DNA of 64,000 nucleotides from Massilistercora timonensis (GTDB lineage: Bacteria > Bacillota > Clostridia > Lachnospirales > Lachnospiraceae), in contig NZ_LT990039.1 in assembly GCF_900312975.1 (NCBI RefSeq), positions 62,001 through 126,000 on the forward strand, given 5' to 3'. The notes beneath the pieces were generated by a model. It ran no database searches, was not told where the DNA came from, and saw nothing but the letters and a program-made list of their open reading frames with translations. Position 1 is the first letter of the stretch; the number at the start of each line of letters is the position of its first letter. Shown piece after piece: positions 35,197 through 44,076 of the stretch. Both the position numbers and the translations under genes were made by a program.

Positions 35197-35952
35197 CTAG
35201 ATATATTTCCTGAGGGATATCAGACAGCGCTTCTTCTTTGTCTCTGACAGCATTCCCTCATAGCGGATCCGTCCCAGCCCTCTTACAGACAGAATATCCC
35301 CCTCTTTCAGGTGGTATCCGTTGCTGGTGACCAGTTTTCCGTTGACAAACACCCTTCCGGCTTCGATGTAAGAAGTCATCTTGCTTCTGGAGAGGGGGTA
35401 GGCAAGAGCCAGGACGCTGTCCAGCCGGATGGAGGAAACAGTTCCCTTGATCTCTTCAAATCGGGGCTCATAAGACACCTCCTCCAGTGGAGCCAGATTT
35501 GTCTGTACCACCGTGTGCCGGATGCGGGTCAGCTCCTGACAGAGATATTCTGCGATATTCTGGCACACAAACACCTCCGCACAGTCCTCCAGCAGCAGGA
35601 TATCCCCCATCTTCCCCCGTTCGACGCCAAGGTTCATAAGAGACCCCAGATAATCCCGGTGGCCCAGTTCCTCAGCAAAACGTGGATTGGCCGGACGGAT
35701 CTTAAGTACCTGTATAGGATAGTGATACTCATAATAAAGAGCATCAGGTAGAAATGCAACCATCTGACGCTCTGCCATTTCATAGCCTCCAAAGGTCTCA
35801 TACCTTGCCGGGAATAAGTCTTTGGGAGTTGTATGAAGGATATTCAGTTCATTCAGATTCAGAAAATCTGAAAATGTAACAATATCTTTGTGATAAGCCT
35901 GCCGGGAAAGCTCCACCAGGCGCTTTCTCAGCAGGGTTTCTTCTTTGTTCAT
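35197..35952 (-). CDS. ylmH: S4-domain RNA-binding protein YlmH
   Basis: A 251-residue YlmH-type protein: a conserved N-terminal domain (TFSDFLNLNELNILHT, PARYETFGGYEMAERQMVAFLP) and a C-terminal S4 domain (RLDSVLALAYPLSRSKMTSYIEAGRVFVNGKL). Homologues next to sepF in Firmicutes bind RNA or ribosomes and have been tied to division and stalled-ribosome rescue. It starts 4 bases after sepF with a weak ribosome site, so it likely depends on coupling. Confidence 0.92.
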   Translation of the reverse strand: MNKEETLLRKRLVELSRQAYHKDIVTFSDFLNLNELNILHTTPKDLFPARYETFGGYEMAERQMVAFLPDALYYEYHYPIQVLKIRPANPRFAEELGHRDYLGSLMNLGVERGKMGDILLLEDCAEVFVCQNIAEYLCQELTRIRHTVVQTNLAPLEEVSYEPRFEEIKGTVSSIRLDSVLALAYPLSRSKMTSYIEAGRVFVNGKLVTSNGYHLKEGDILSVRGLGRIRYEGMLSETKKKRCLISLRKYI

Positions 35953-35955
35953 GCT

Positions 35956-36513
35956 TTAGAATCTGGAACGCATGGAAGAAGCGTCAAAAGAAGTGTTCAG
36001 AAGATCCTGAAGATCACCGGAGATCTCTACGTTGGTAGGGGTCACCAGGAATATGTAGTTGGAGATCTTCTGAAGATTGCCGCTGATAGCATATGCTGCT
36101 CCGGAGGTAAAGTCGATAATTCTCTGCGCAATCTCCAGATCCAGCCCTTCCAGATTCAGGATCACAGTCCGTCCGCCCAAAAGAGTCTCAGTGATTTCCC
36201 GGGCGTCGTCTACAGAATTTGGCTTGATCACACAGACTTCCATGTTGGCGCCGCTTCTTCTGGCAGGCTGACGCATTGGAGTTACTTTATTGCTGCTGGA
36301 ATGAGAAGTTCTGGAAGACCTTGCCGGAAGTTCTTCGAAATCATCTTCGTCATCATCCTCATAGCTCTTCTTTCTGCCACCGAAAAGACTTCGTTTTGGC
36401 TTCTTCTCCTCGTAATCGTCTTCGTAGTCGTCGTCATCAAAGAAATCATCGTCATCGTAATCATCGTCATCGCTTAATTTCATGATGTCCAGGAACTTAT
36501 CTAATACTCCCAT
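35956..36513 (-). CDS. sepF: Cell-division protein SepF
   Basis: A 185-residue SepF. A short amphipathic start (GVLDKFLDIMKL) fits the membrane-targeting helix. Next comes an unusually acidic and charged linker (repeated DDDD/EDD runs, residues ~15-60), then the FtsZ-binding core (VCVIKPNSVDDAREITETLLGGRTVILNLEGLDLEIAQRIIDFTSGAAYAISG). It links FtsZ to the membrane. AGGAG precedes the start. Confidence 0.96.
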   Translation of the reverse strand: MGVLDKFLDIMKLSDDDDYDDDDFFDDDDYEDDYEEKKPKRSLFGGRKKSYEDDDEDDFEELPARSSRTSHSSSNKVTPMRQPARRSGANMEVCVIKPNSVDDAREITETLLGGRTVILNLEGLDLEIAQRIIDFTSGAAYAISGNLQKISNYIFLVTPTNVEISGDLQDLLNTSFDASSMRSRF

Positions 36514-36538
36514 ATTATAAATTCTCCTATCTTTGCAT

Positions 36539-37234
36539 TTATACTTGAGCGTAATTCCTGGCGCCGAAAATTCCTGTTCCGACGCGGACCATTGTTGCTC
36601 CCTCTTCTATAGCCACCTGGTAGTCGTTCGTCATACCCATAGAAAGAACGCTCATATTGACATTATCAACTTTTTTCGCACTAATGTCAACAGATAATTT
36701 GCGTAATTCCCGGAAAACAGGGCGATTTTCTTCCGGATCTGGTACAAATGGAGCAATTGTCATAAGACCGTCCACCTGAATATGGGGTAATTTTGCGATT
36801 TCATCCACCAGACTCTCCAGGTCCTCGGGAAAAATCCCAAACTTACTCTCCTCTCTTGCCACATTGACCTCGATCAAAATGTGGGCAGTCAGGTTGTGTT
36901 TTTCCGCCTCTTTTTCAATGGTCTGGGCCAGCCGCAGGGAATCCACGGAATGGATGAGGACGGCCTTGTCAATAATGTATTTTACCTTGTTCCGCTGCAG
37001 GTGTCCAATGAGATGCCACTGAATGTCTTTTGGAAGAACCTCATATTTATCTGCCATCTCCTGGACTTTATTTTCCCCGAAGACGCGTACCCCCAGGTCG
37101 TAGGCCTCCTGAAGAGTTTCCACCGGCTTGGTCTTGCTCACGGCGATCAATGTCACCTCCGACCGGTCCCGCCCGGCACGCCTGCAGGCTTCTTCCATGT
37201 TATGCTCTACCTGAGCCAGATTGTCTCGCAGCAT
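36539..37234 (-). CDS. yggS: PLP homeostasis protein YggS/YlmE
   Basis: A 231-residue PROSC-type protein. The PLP lysine lies in LIAVSKTKPVE; other family blocks are FGENKVQEM, WHLIGHLQRNK, VDSLRLAQTIE and LSMGMTNDYQVAIEEG. It binds pyridoxal phosphate without known enzyme activity and affects amino-acid balance. Its place upstream of sepF is the usual Firmicute order. Confidence 0.96.
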   Translation of the reverse strand: MLRDNLAQVEHNMEEACRRAGRDRSEVTLIAVSKTKPVETLQEAYDLGVRVFGENKVQEMADKYEVLPKDIQWHLIGHLQRNKVKYIIDKAVLIHSVDSLRLAQTIEKEAEKHNLTAHILIEVNVAREESKFGIFPEDLESLVDEIAKLPHIQVDGLMTIAPFVPDPEENRPVFRELRKLSVDISAKKVDNVNMSVLSMGMTNDYQVAIEEGATMVRVGTGIFGARNYAQV

Positions 37235-37249
37235 AATGATCAGCTCCTT

Positions 37250-38611
37250 TTATTGAAATACTACATCATTTTCTTTTACATCTTCTCCGTTCAGGGCGAT
37301 GTGATCATAATTGGAAAGACCGTAATCACTTCCGGTGGCGACAATATAATATTCATCGCTCTCGCACAGGATCTGGATCTGTTTGAACACAGCGTATCCT
37401 TTGTTAATATTATAGACGCCTTTCAGCTTGGCTGTTTCCTTTAGAGGACAGGTCTCTTTGGAATCTGGTTTGATCAGGACAGTATCTTCCGGAAAATCAA
37501 GAGGGTCCAGATAGATCATTCCGGTCTCTGTATCCCGGTAAAACACTTCTGCCTCCTGGAATCTGGCCTCACCCTCCGATTGTACCAGAATCCCTTTCTC
37601 CCGGCTGTTTCCTCCCTGAGTCAGATAATCTTCCGGAACGGTATAGAATTCTTTTTCCACCACGGAAGAACGGGGGATCTTAAGACCGGACTCATCTTCC
37701 AGGATCAGTTCGATATCCAGATATCGGTCTCTGGCGTACCGGACCATACCGGTATCGAAAGTAAGGAATCCCAGATTGGCGTTCTCGGTATTATAGATGG
37801 CGAAATCTGCTGTTTCCGTCTGATTGTCCTTGGCAAAACGGACCTTGATCCGCTTGGTCTCTGCAAGCTCCTGAGTCATCTCATCACTGAGGACCACAAC
37901 GACGGTCCACTGGTCGGAAGTGATCAGCTTGTATACCGGTTCTCCTGCCCGGACTTGCGTATTATTTTCCAGGGCGGAAGTCACATGGTCATTGATCAGG
38001 ATCATTTCCTCTGTCACATCGCTGATCGTTGTGTTTTCATATCCGTCGACAGAGTAAATGATAATTCCGTCTTTGCTTGCGTTGTAGACTTTCAGATTGT
38101 CTCCCCGGGTCTTAAGCATATCCTTCAGCTGAGTCTTCCGGTTCTGGCTGGAACGGCTGTCCAGCAGATCATCGATCTTACTTTTTACTGTATAGACATT
38201 CTGAAAATCCTCTGCCTGAAAATTATCGCTGAAGGCCTGGATATCTGTCAAAAGAGAAGATTCCTCTTCCGGAGTGAGCGCCTCGGAAGATTCTTCATCT
38301 ACCGTTTGAAAATCCAGTTTTTCTGCCGAAGAGGTATAGACATTGGTTTTTGCCCCTACTTTTTCGCCTTCCGTAACAAAATAATTGACATATCCATCCT
38401 CCTGGGCTTCCACAACAGTCTCGCTTCGGACAACAAATCCGGTATATGCAGTGTCTTTCAGGATGGAACCCTCCCGCACTTCATAGACAGACACAGGGCC
38501 GGAAGTCAGATACATCAGTACGCTGACGATCAGATAGATAAAAATGATCCCGAAAATAAAGATACCGATATTCAGATTTCTTTTTTTTCGATAAACGGTT
38601 ATATTTCCCAC
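37250..38611 (-). CDS. HlyD-like membrane-anchored adaptor protein
   Basis: A 453-residue protein with a basic start, one membrane helix (~14-33, IGIFIFGIIFIYLIVSVLMYL) and an extracellular part with beta-barrel and coiled segments (VVRSETVVEAQEDGYVNYFVTEGEKV; AGEPVYKLITSDQWTVVVVL), as in HlyD/MacA adaptors. No transporter is adjacent, so an export function is not shown. Its position by sepF/yggS is conserved in Lachnospiraceae to my recollection. Start GTG 38611 lies 8 bases behind AGGAGGAT. Confidence 0.8.
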   Translation of the reverse strand: MGNITVYRKKRNLNIGIFIFGIIFIYLIVSVLMYLTSGPVSVYEVREGSILKDTAYTGFVVRSETVVEAQEDGYVNYFVTEGEKVGAKTNVYTSSAEKLDFQTVDEESSEALTPEEESSLLTDIQAFSDNFQAEDFQNVYTVKSKIDDLLDSRSSQNRKTQLKDMLKTRGDNLKVYNASKDGIIIYSVDGYENTTISDVTEEMILINDHVTSALENNTQVRAGEPVYKLITSDQWTVVVVLSDEMTQELAETKRIKVRFAKDNQTETADFAIYNTENANLGFLTFDTGMVRYARDRYLDIELILEDESGLKIPRSSVVEKEFYTVPEDYLTQGGNSREKGILVQSEGEARFQEAEVFYRDTETGMIYLDPLDFPEDTVLIKPDSKETCPLKETAKLKGVYNINKGYAVFKQIQILCESDEYYIVATGSDYGLSNYDHIALNGEDVKENDVVFQ

Positions 38612-38626
38612 GCAAATATCCTCCTG

Positions 38627-39574
38627 TCAGAAATGCAGAGCCGCTCCGCCAAGGTAGTTAAAACATCGTCCCTGAAAATGTCCGTCCAAACGCATCTTTG
38701 TCTCCAGCTCTTCCAGCAGCCTCCACCAGCTTGTTCCCCAGTTGCAAAACACCACATCATCCTGGGGTGCCCGGGCGAAAAGCCGCTCAACGGCAATGGA
38801 GGGGTCCAGATGATCCAGGAAAGCCGCCGCGCGTTCCAGATATTCTTCCTTTTCGCACACAGCTATTGTACCATTTTCATAAGCATCGCACAACCTGGAA
38901 CCCTTCGCGATGTAGAGGGAATGGACCTTTACCACCTGGATGCCCAGGGCAGAAAGGATTTTGGCGCTTTCTACTGCATCTTTAAGAGTATCCCCGGGAA
39001 GATTGAGGATCACATGGACACAGACATCAAAACCATATGGACGGACAGACAAAACGCTGTCCAGGAACTCCGCAAGAGAATGTCCGCGGCCGATTGCGGA
39101 AAGAGTATGATAATTCGGGGTCTGCAATCCCAGTTCCATTGTAATCCCAAGACCGCCCCTTCGCCGGATCCCGTCCAGGATATCCAGATACTCTTTCCCT
39201 ACGCAGTCTGGTCTTGTGGAGACAGCAAGTTCCACAATGTCAGGGGCGGCAGCAGCTTCTTCCATATAGGAAGCGAACTGTTCCGGCGGAAGGAAGGTGT
39301 TGGTATAGTTCTGAAAATATGCGATAAATTTATGCGCATGATATTTCCCCTCAATCCGGCTGCGGTTTTGCGCCAGCTGATCTGATACGGAGACATTGTT
39401 GCCAAGAGCTTCAAAACCTGTACCCTGCGGGGAACAAAATGCGCATCCTCTCTTCCCGTCCTGACGATTGGGACAGGAAACCGGAAGATTAACCGGAAGC
39501 TTATAGACCTTTTCTCCGTATTTTTCTTTCAAATAGTTGGAATACCTGTAATAAAGCGGTTTTTCAAAAAACAT
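38627..39574 (-). CDS. Radical SAM protein of the TIGR01212/YhcC family
   Basis: A 315-residue radical SAM protein. The cluster motif is altered in spacing to CPNRQDGKRGCAFC; other blocks are YFQNYTNTFLPPEQFASYMEEA, IVELAVSTRPDCV and GLQTPNYHTLSAIGRGHS, all typical of YhcC. The substrate is unproven in this family. A good Cys-x3-x-x-Cys spacing is absent, as usual here (the first Cys is 11 residues before the CAFC pair). Confidence 0.92.
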   Translation of the reverse strand: MFFEKPLYYRYSNYLKEKYGEKVYKLPVNLPVSCPNRQDGKRGCAFCSPQGTGFEALGNNVSVSDQLAQNRSRIEGKYHAHKFIAYFQNYTNTFLPPEQFASYMEEAAAAPDIVELAVSTRPDCVGKEYLDILDGIRRRGGLGITMELGLQTPNYHTLSAIGRGHSLAEFLDSVLSVRPYGFDVCVHVILNLPGDTLKDAVESAKILSALGIQVVKVHSLYIAKGSRLCDAYENGTIAVCEKEEYLERAAAFLDHLDPSIAVERLFARAPQDDVVFCNWGTSWWRLLEELETKMRLDGHFQGRCFNYLGGAALHF

Positions 39575-39652
39575 CGGGCATTCTCTCTCCTGTGCATAAA
39601 ATGGCTCCTTTGCGCCATACTAAGACTAGCATGAAGAAAAGGAGGAAGTTTC

Positions 39653-39865
39653 ATGAAATGGTTTGACAATACGGCGCTTACCCTTGTGATCATTGGAGCA
39701 GTCAACTGGCTTCTGGTGGGAATTTTTCGGTTTGATCTGGTTGCCTTCCTATTCGGCAATCTGTCGTGGCTGTCCCGTATCATATACGCGGTCGTGGGGT
39801 TGTGCGGGTTATATTTGATCAGCCTTTACGGGCGTATCCGAAACACCCCGGAGATCCGTTCATAA
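39653..39865 (+). CDS. DUF378 small membrane protein
   Basis: A 70-residue protein with two membrane helices and the DUF378 pattern TALTLVIIGAVNWLLVGIFRFDLVAFLFG...RIIYAVVGLCGLY. Function unknown. AAAGGAGG is 7 bases upstream. It lies alone on the plus strand between two minus-strand genes and ends at a shared terminator. Confidence 0.88.
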   Translation: MKWFDNTALTLVIIGAVNWLLVGIFRFDLVAFLFGNLSWLSRIIYAVVGLCGLYLISLYGRIRNTPEIRS

Positions 39866-39869
39866 ATAC

Positions 39870-39916
39870 GAGGGGCAGACCGGCTGCAGAAGCCTGTTTG
39901 CCCCTCATTTATTGTA
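39870..39916. terminator. Bidirectional terminator between DUF378 and the carboxypeptidase
   Basis: GAGGGGCA (39870-39877) pairs with TGCCCCTC (39899-39906), with an inner GGCT/AGCC stem, then ATTTATT. Confidence 0.75.
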
Positions 39917-40957
39917 TTATTCTTCCTGCTCCGCGCTGGCGATTCCTTCATCAATTAAGGTGGTCATATCTTCATATAACAGATCTTTTGATTCTGCCCC
40001 CATGATAACAGAGATATAAGGCTGTTCCTGCCCATCTTTGGATAACAGGATCAGGCAGTTCCCTGCTTTTTGAGTGGTTCCTGTTTTCCCGCCGACAATT
40101 GTGGCCTTGCTGGGTTTCTCTGCCTCTCCCCTGGCATAAAAGTTGCTGGCTTCCCACTTGGCTTCTGCCTGAGTTCCGTCTGCATGGGTAATATGAGGAG
40201 TATAGGAATCTAACTGAATAATCTCCATGAATTTTTCCTGTTTGATCGCTTCATTGAAGATCAGATAGAGATCGTAGGCTGTTGTGTAATGATTCTCATC
40301 CTGCAGGCCGTGCGGGCTGACAAAATGTGTGTTGGTTGCCATCAACCGTGCGGCTTCCTGATTCATCATTTCCACAAAATCTTCTACGCTTCCGCCAATA
40401 TGTTCGGCAATGGCAACTGCATTGTCGTTTCCGGACTGAAGTAAAAGTCCGATCAGAAGATCTTCCAGTGTGAGCTGATCCCCTTCTTTAAGATCGCAGA
40501 CAGACTCATCGGAAGCCCGGTTAGCGGCGTTGGCGCTGACGGTAACCACATCGTCCAGATTACCATGCTGCAGAGCAATGAGCGCAGTCATCACCTTTGT
40601 CGTACTGGCCGGATAAACACGCTCATGTATATTCTGGGCATAGAAAGTTTCCTTTTGAGTCAGGTCAAAAAAGCCGGCAGCTTTAAATGTAGAGGCATCC
40701 GGACCTCCTGACAGGTTTATGTCCTCGGAAACAACACACAGATCGGCAGACAAAAACGGGACTTCGCCCTGGACCTGATCATAGTGGGTCATCTCATATT
40801 CGGCTGCCCGGTGTTCTTCACAGAAGAAAAACTGGAAGATAAGAATCCCTGCCAATATCACACAAAGTATGATCAACAGCAGGAGCATTCCCGCGATCAG
40901 CCGACGTCTCGCCTGCCGGGCTTTTCTTAATTTTCTTGTTCTATCGGTACATTTCAC
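39917..40957 (-). CDS. D-alanyl-D-alanine carboxypeptidase (PBP5 family)
   Basis: About 346 residues: a basic start, one membrane anchor (~24-45), then a serine peptidase S11 domain with SxxK in ASTTKVMTAL, SxN in SGNDNA and KTG in VGGKTGTTQ. It trims D-Ala from peptidoglycan stem peptides. The end of the PBP5 family C-terminal domain is missing, so it is a short form. Start: GTG 40957 is 12 bases behind GAGGA; an ATG at 40981 lacks a ribosome site, so it is the less likely choice. It overlaps the mgsA 3' end, the last gene of the mre-min-rodA row. Confidence 0.9.
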   Translation of the reverse strand: MKCTDRTRKLRKARQARRRLIAGMLLLLIILCVILAGILIFQFFFCEEHRAAEYEMTHYDQVQGEVPFLSADLCVVSEDINLSGGPDASTFKAAGFFDLTQKETFYAQNIHERVYPASTTKVMTALIALQHGNLDDVVTVSANAANRASDESVCDLKEGDQLTLEDLLIGLLLQSGNDNAVAIAEHIGGSVEDFVEMMNQEAARLMATNTHFVSPHGLQDENHYTTAYDLYLIFNEAIKQEKFMEIIQLDSYTPHITHADGTQAEAKWEASNFYARGEAEKPSKATIVGGKTGTTQKAGNCLILLSKDGQEQPYISVIMGAESKDLLYEDMTTLIDEGIASAEQEE

Positions 40958-41345
40958 GCCAATCAAGATCTCCTCTGTCAATTGCTAGAACAATCAGTTC
41001 CGCAGTGGCCAGATTGGTGGCCATTGGAATATTATAAGTATCGCACAGCCGGATCACGTCATTAAGGTCCGGTTCATTGGGTTTCGGCGCTGTGGGATCC
41101 CGCAGAAAGATCAGCGCGTCGATATCATTTTGCGCGATCTGCGCTCCAAGCTGCTGGCTTCCGCCTAAGGGTCCGGCCAGATATTTGTGGATACTTAAAT
41201 TGGTCACTTCTTCGATCAGCCGGCCGGTGGTCCCTGTGGCAAACAGATTATGTTTACTTAAGATTCCACGGTACGCGATACAGAAATTCTGCATCAAAGC
41301 CTTTTTTGAGTCATGTGCGATCAGGCCAATATTCATGGGGTTCAC
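40941..41345 (-). CDS. mgsA: Methylglyoxal synthase
   Basis: A 134-residue enzyme converting dihydroxyacetone phosphate to methylglyoxal and phosphate. Motifs: LIAHDSKK, ATGTTGRLIEE, GPLGGSQQLGAQIAQNDIDALIFLRDP (with the catalytic Asp) and YNIPMATNLATAE. GGAGTGA precedes the start. It is 3 bases after rodA in a row otherwise devoted to wall synthesis and division. Confidence 0.96.
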   Translation of the reverse strand: MNPMNIGLIAHDSKKALMQNFCIAYRGILSKHNLFATGTTGRLIEEVTNLSIHKYLAGPLGGSQQLGAQIAQNDIDALIFLRDPTAPKPNEPDLNDVIRLCDTYNIPMATNLATAELIVLAIDRGDLDWREMYR

Positions 41346-41348
41346 TCC

Positions 41349-42473
41349 TTATTGATATTTTTGGGGCTGTAATCCTACATTTAAAACAAATCCAATGCCA
41401 ATATACAGGCTGACCAGAGAGGTCAGGCCATAACTTACAAAGGGAAGGGGGACTCCTGTGTTTGGGATCATTTTGGTGGCCACGGCAATATTGATAAAAC
41501 TCTGTATGCCGATCAGGCCTCCCACCCCGCAGCAGATGATCCTCCCTGCAAGATTCTGTGCTCTTATCCCTATTAGTATACATTGTATCACGATCAAAAG
41601 CAACAAGGCAATCACAAGACAGCTTCCCACAAACCCCAATTCTTCTCCTACAATGGCAAAGATGAAATCCGTCTGTGGTTCAGAAATAAAGTTTCCGTTT
41701 TTGACGGATGTGGTAGTATTATTGTCCAGTCCTTTACCGGTCAGCTGACCGGAACCAATGGCCATAACGGAATTGTTCTGCTGATATGCCTCATCGCTGG
41801 CATATTTCTCTGGTTCCAGAAAAGCCAGGATACGCTTTTGCTGATAGTCCTTCAGAAAAGGCTGATTAGGCTGGACCGCAATAGAGAGAAAGATCACGGT
41901 CACCGGGATCAGGATGAGCAGGACTCTGAGAATAAACCGGTAGCTCAGTCCTCCGATATAGATGATCAGGCACAACACCAGCGCTGTACAGATCGTTGTG
42001 GACAGGTTGGGCTCAACAACGATCAGCGCCAGCGGGATGCCGCACAGTCCTGCGTATTTAAGAAGGGTCCATTTATCATTGAGATCCTCTTCATGGCGCA
42101 TGATGAACCGCGCGAAAAACAGGATCAAAAGGATCTTGGCAAGTTCAGAAGGCTGAAAGGTTGTGAATCCCAGATTGATCCATCGTGTGGCGCCGTTGAC
42201 TTCCTGTCCGATGACAAGCACAAGGCCGAGAGAAAGCACGGCAATCCCATAGAGCAGCCAGTAGAAATTAAGGACCCATTTATAATCCATAAGAGACACT
42301 ACCGCCATGGCAATCAACCCGATGATCACTCCGATGATCTGTTTTCCCTGATAAATGTCCCTGGCGCTGCCCACAACAAGTACACCCAGGATGGACAACG
42401 CCAGGACCAGGAACACTAATGTAAAATTATAATCTCTTAACCGATATAGTTTTGTAAATCTAGGTAATCTCAC
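41349..42473 (-). CDS. rodA: RodA-type lipid II glycosyltransferase
   Basis: A 374-residue SEDS protein with about ten membrane helices. Family blocks: GATRWINLGFTTFQPSELAKILLILFFARF, VVEPNLSTTI, GSGQLTGKGL, DFIFAIVGEELGFVGS and NTGVPLPFVSYGLTSLVS. With PBP2 it polymerises peptidoglycan on the cylinder. Starts with GTG overlapping the minE stop (GTGA). It is assigned as RodA rather than FtsW by its mre/PBP2 neighbours. Confidence 0.94.
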   Translation of the reverse strand: MRLPRFTKLYRLRDYNFTLVFLVLALSILGVLVVGSARDIYQGKQIIGVIIGLIAMAVVSLMDYKWVLNFYWLLYGIAVLSLGLVLVIGQEVNGATRWINLGFTTFQPSELAKILLILFFARFIMRHEEDLNDKWTLLKYAGLCGIPLALIVVEPNLSTTICTALVLCLIIYIGGLSYRFILRVLLILIPVTVIFLSIAVQPNQPFLKDYQQKRILAFLEPEKYASDEAYQQNNSVMAIGSGQLTGKGLDNNTTTSVKNGNFISEPQTDFIFAIVGEELGFVGSCLVIALLLLIVIQCILIGIRAQNLAGRIICCGVGGLIGIQSFINIAVATKMIPNTGVPLPFVSYGLTSLVSLYIGIGFVLNVGLQPQKYQ

Positions 42474-42682
42474 TTTTTTTCTCCCGAAAAATCTATCTTT
42501 ATGTAGGTACGTGTGATCTCCACATGAAAGCTATCTTCTGTAAGTTCTATATATTTGGAGAGAGTTTCATACAACTCTCTGCGCAGTTCCTCGCCGGCTT
42601 CCGGGGTACACTGGACCCGGTCGGAAGTGATCAGCGTCCGCAGCCGGTTCCTGGCGACAGAAACAGAAGATTTTCTTGGCAT
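42470..42682 (-). CDS. minE: Cell-division topological factor MinE (short form)
   Basis: A 70-residue MinE, somewhat shorter than the usual 80-90. The MinD-binding region (SVSVARNRLRTLITSDRVQC) and the topological-specificity part (LRRELYETLSKYIELTEDSFHVEI) are both present. AAGGAGGAA precedes the ATG. It follows minD by 14 bases. Confidence 0.93.
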   Translation of the reverse strand: MPRKSSVSVARNRLRTLITSDRVQCTPEAGEELRRELYETLSKYIELTEDSFHVEITRTYIKIDFSGEKK

Positions 42683-42696
42683 TTCCCATTCCTCCT

Positions 42697-43488
42697 TTAT
42701 TCATTCCGAAAAAGGTGGGAAATCTTAGAGAAGAGTCCTTCGCCCTGATTCATATCCAGAAACGGTACATCTACGCCAAGAATCCTCTTGCAGATATTCT
42801 GATATGCCTTCCCTGCTTTTGAGTCGCCGCCGACGATGGGTTCTCCCTGATTGGTTCCAACCACCACTCTCTCATCGTCAGGGATCGCGCCGATCAGAGG
42901 AACGGAAAGGATCTCTGTCACATCATCCACAGACATCATATCTCCTTTTCTTACCATATCCATACGGATCCGGTTGATGATCAGGGAAATGTCTTTCAGG
43001 TGGTTGCTCTCCAAAAGCCCGATGATCCGGTCTGCATCCCGGATGGCGGAAACCTCTGGAGTCGTGACCACAATTGCCCGGTCCGCACCGGCAATGGCAT
43101 TTTGAAAACCCTGCTCGATACCTGCCGGACAATCCAGCAAAACATAATCAAATTCTTCTTTCAGCTGTGATGTCAGCTTCTTCATCTGTCCCGGTGAAAT
43201 GGCAGATTTATCTTTTGTCTGTGCGGAGGGAAGCAGATAGAGATTTTCATACCGCTTGTCCCGGATCAGGGCCTGCTTCAGACGGCAGGTCCCCTCGATC
43301 ACATCCACCAGATTATAAACGATCAGATTCTCAAGTCCCATTACTACATCCAGGTTGCGCAGGCCAAGATCGGTATCTACCACTACTACTTTCTTGTCAA
43401 GGCCGGACAATCCGGCGCCAAGATTGGCGGTTGTGGTAGTCTTGCCCACACCGCCTTTTCCTGATGTAACTACGATAACTTCGCCCAT
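42697..43488 (-). CDS. minD: Septum-site ATPase MinD
   Basis: A 263-residue deviant Walker A ATPase: VVTSGKGGVGKTTTTANLGAGL, DTDLGLRNLDVVMG, LLDCPAGIEQGF. The C-terminal amphipathic helix (LFSKISHLFRNE) fits membrane targeting. With MinC it blocks polar septa, with MinE directing it. It overlaps the minC 3' end by 19 bases. Confidence 0.97.
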   Translation of the reverse strand: MGEVIVVTSGKGGVGKTTTTANLGAGLSGLDKKVVVVDTDLGLRNLDVVMGLENLIVYNLVDVIEGTCRLKQALIRDKRYENLYLLPSAQTKDKSAISPGQMKKLTSQLKEEFDYVLLDCPAGIEQGFQNAIAGADRAIVVTTPEVSAIRDADRIIGLLESNHLKDISLIINRIRMDMVRKGDMMSVDDVTEILSVPLIGAIPDDERVVVGTNQGEPIVGGDSKAGKAYQNICKRILGVDVPFLDMNQGEGLFSKISHLFRNE

Positions 43489-44060
43489 GAATAACTTCCT
43501 CCTATCACTGGTTTTACTTCCTGTTCTCCGATGCGAAGACGCTTCGGCTTCATCGTAAGCGCTGCGATCACAGCATACGGGTTGCCGGACAGTCCGGCGG
43601 TTACGGAACCGTAGAGGATTCCGGTCACCACGACGCTGCCTTTGGAAATGACAGACGCGCCGGCCTCCACATCGCCGATGATCACAATACTTTTCTCAGA
43701 TTCAAGGATCTGTTTTCTCCTGAGGGTACCCCGATAAAACTGACCGTCCCATTCCGGGAACTGGCAGCAGGCTTCTTCCATAATCCTTTTGTGAAACCAT
43801 TCTGCGGGAGTGTTTTCTTCCAAAAGACAGAGAATTTCTATCTCCGCGGCTTCCTCGATCGCAGAAGCCATCCTTCGTTCTTCTTCTTTTGTAAACGTAC
43901 GGCCCTCAAACTGGACGATCAGTCTGGCATGAGCGAAAAAAACAGAAGATGTTTTAAACTTTTCCACAGTTATGGATAACAAATTCTCAAATGCCAGGTC
44001 AGGGTCAAAAGAAATTCGGATGCCGTACCGGTTACTCTTGATCAGAACAGGGGCTTTCAC
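43470..44060 (-). CDS. minC: Septum-site inhibitor MinC
   Basis: A 196-residue MinC. The N-terminal FtsZ-binding domain is diverged (KAPVLIKSNRYGIRISFDPDLAFENLL); the C-terminal beta-helix is clear (SIVIIGDVEAGASVISKGSVVVTGILYGSVTAGLSGNPYAVIAALTMKPKRLRIG). Start set at GTG 44060, 10 bases behind AAGGAGGG and just after the PBP2 stop; an upstream in-frame ATG at 44132 would overlap PBP2 by 56 bases and lacks a ribosome site. Confidence 0.93.
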   Translation of the reverse strand: MKAPVLIKSNRYGIRISFDPDLAFENLLSITVEKFKTSSVFFAHARLIVQFEGRTFTKEEERRMASAIEEAAEIEILCLLEENTPAEWFHKRIMEEACCQFPEWDGQFYRGTLRRKQILESEKSIVIIGDVEAGASVISKGSVVVTGILYGSVTAGLSGNPYAVIAALTMKPKRLRIGEQEVKPVIGGSYSWAKLS

Positions 44061-44076
44061 AAATTCCCATCCCTCC

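Noticed and set aside
36420-36480. Short tandem repeat on the minus strand in sepF
   Set aside because: It is the coding sequence for an acidic Asp/Glu run in the SepF linker, not a separate repeat element.
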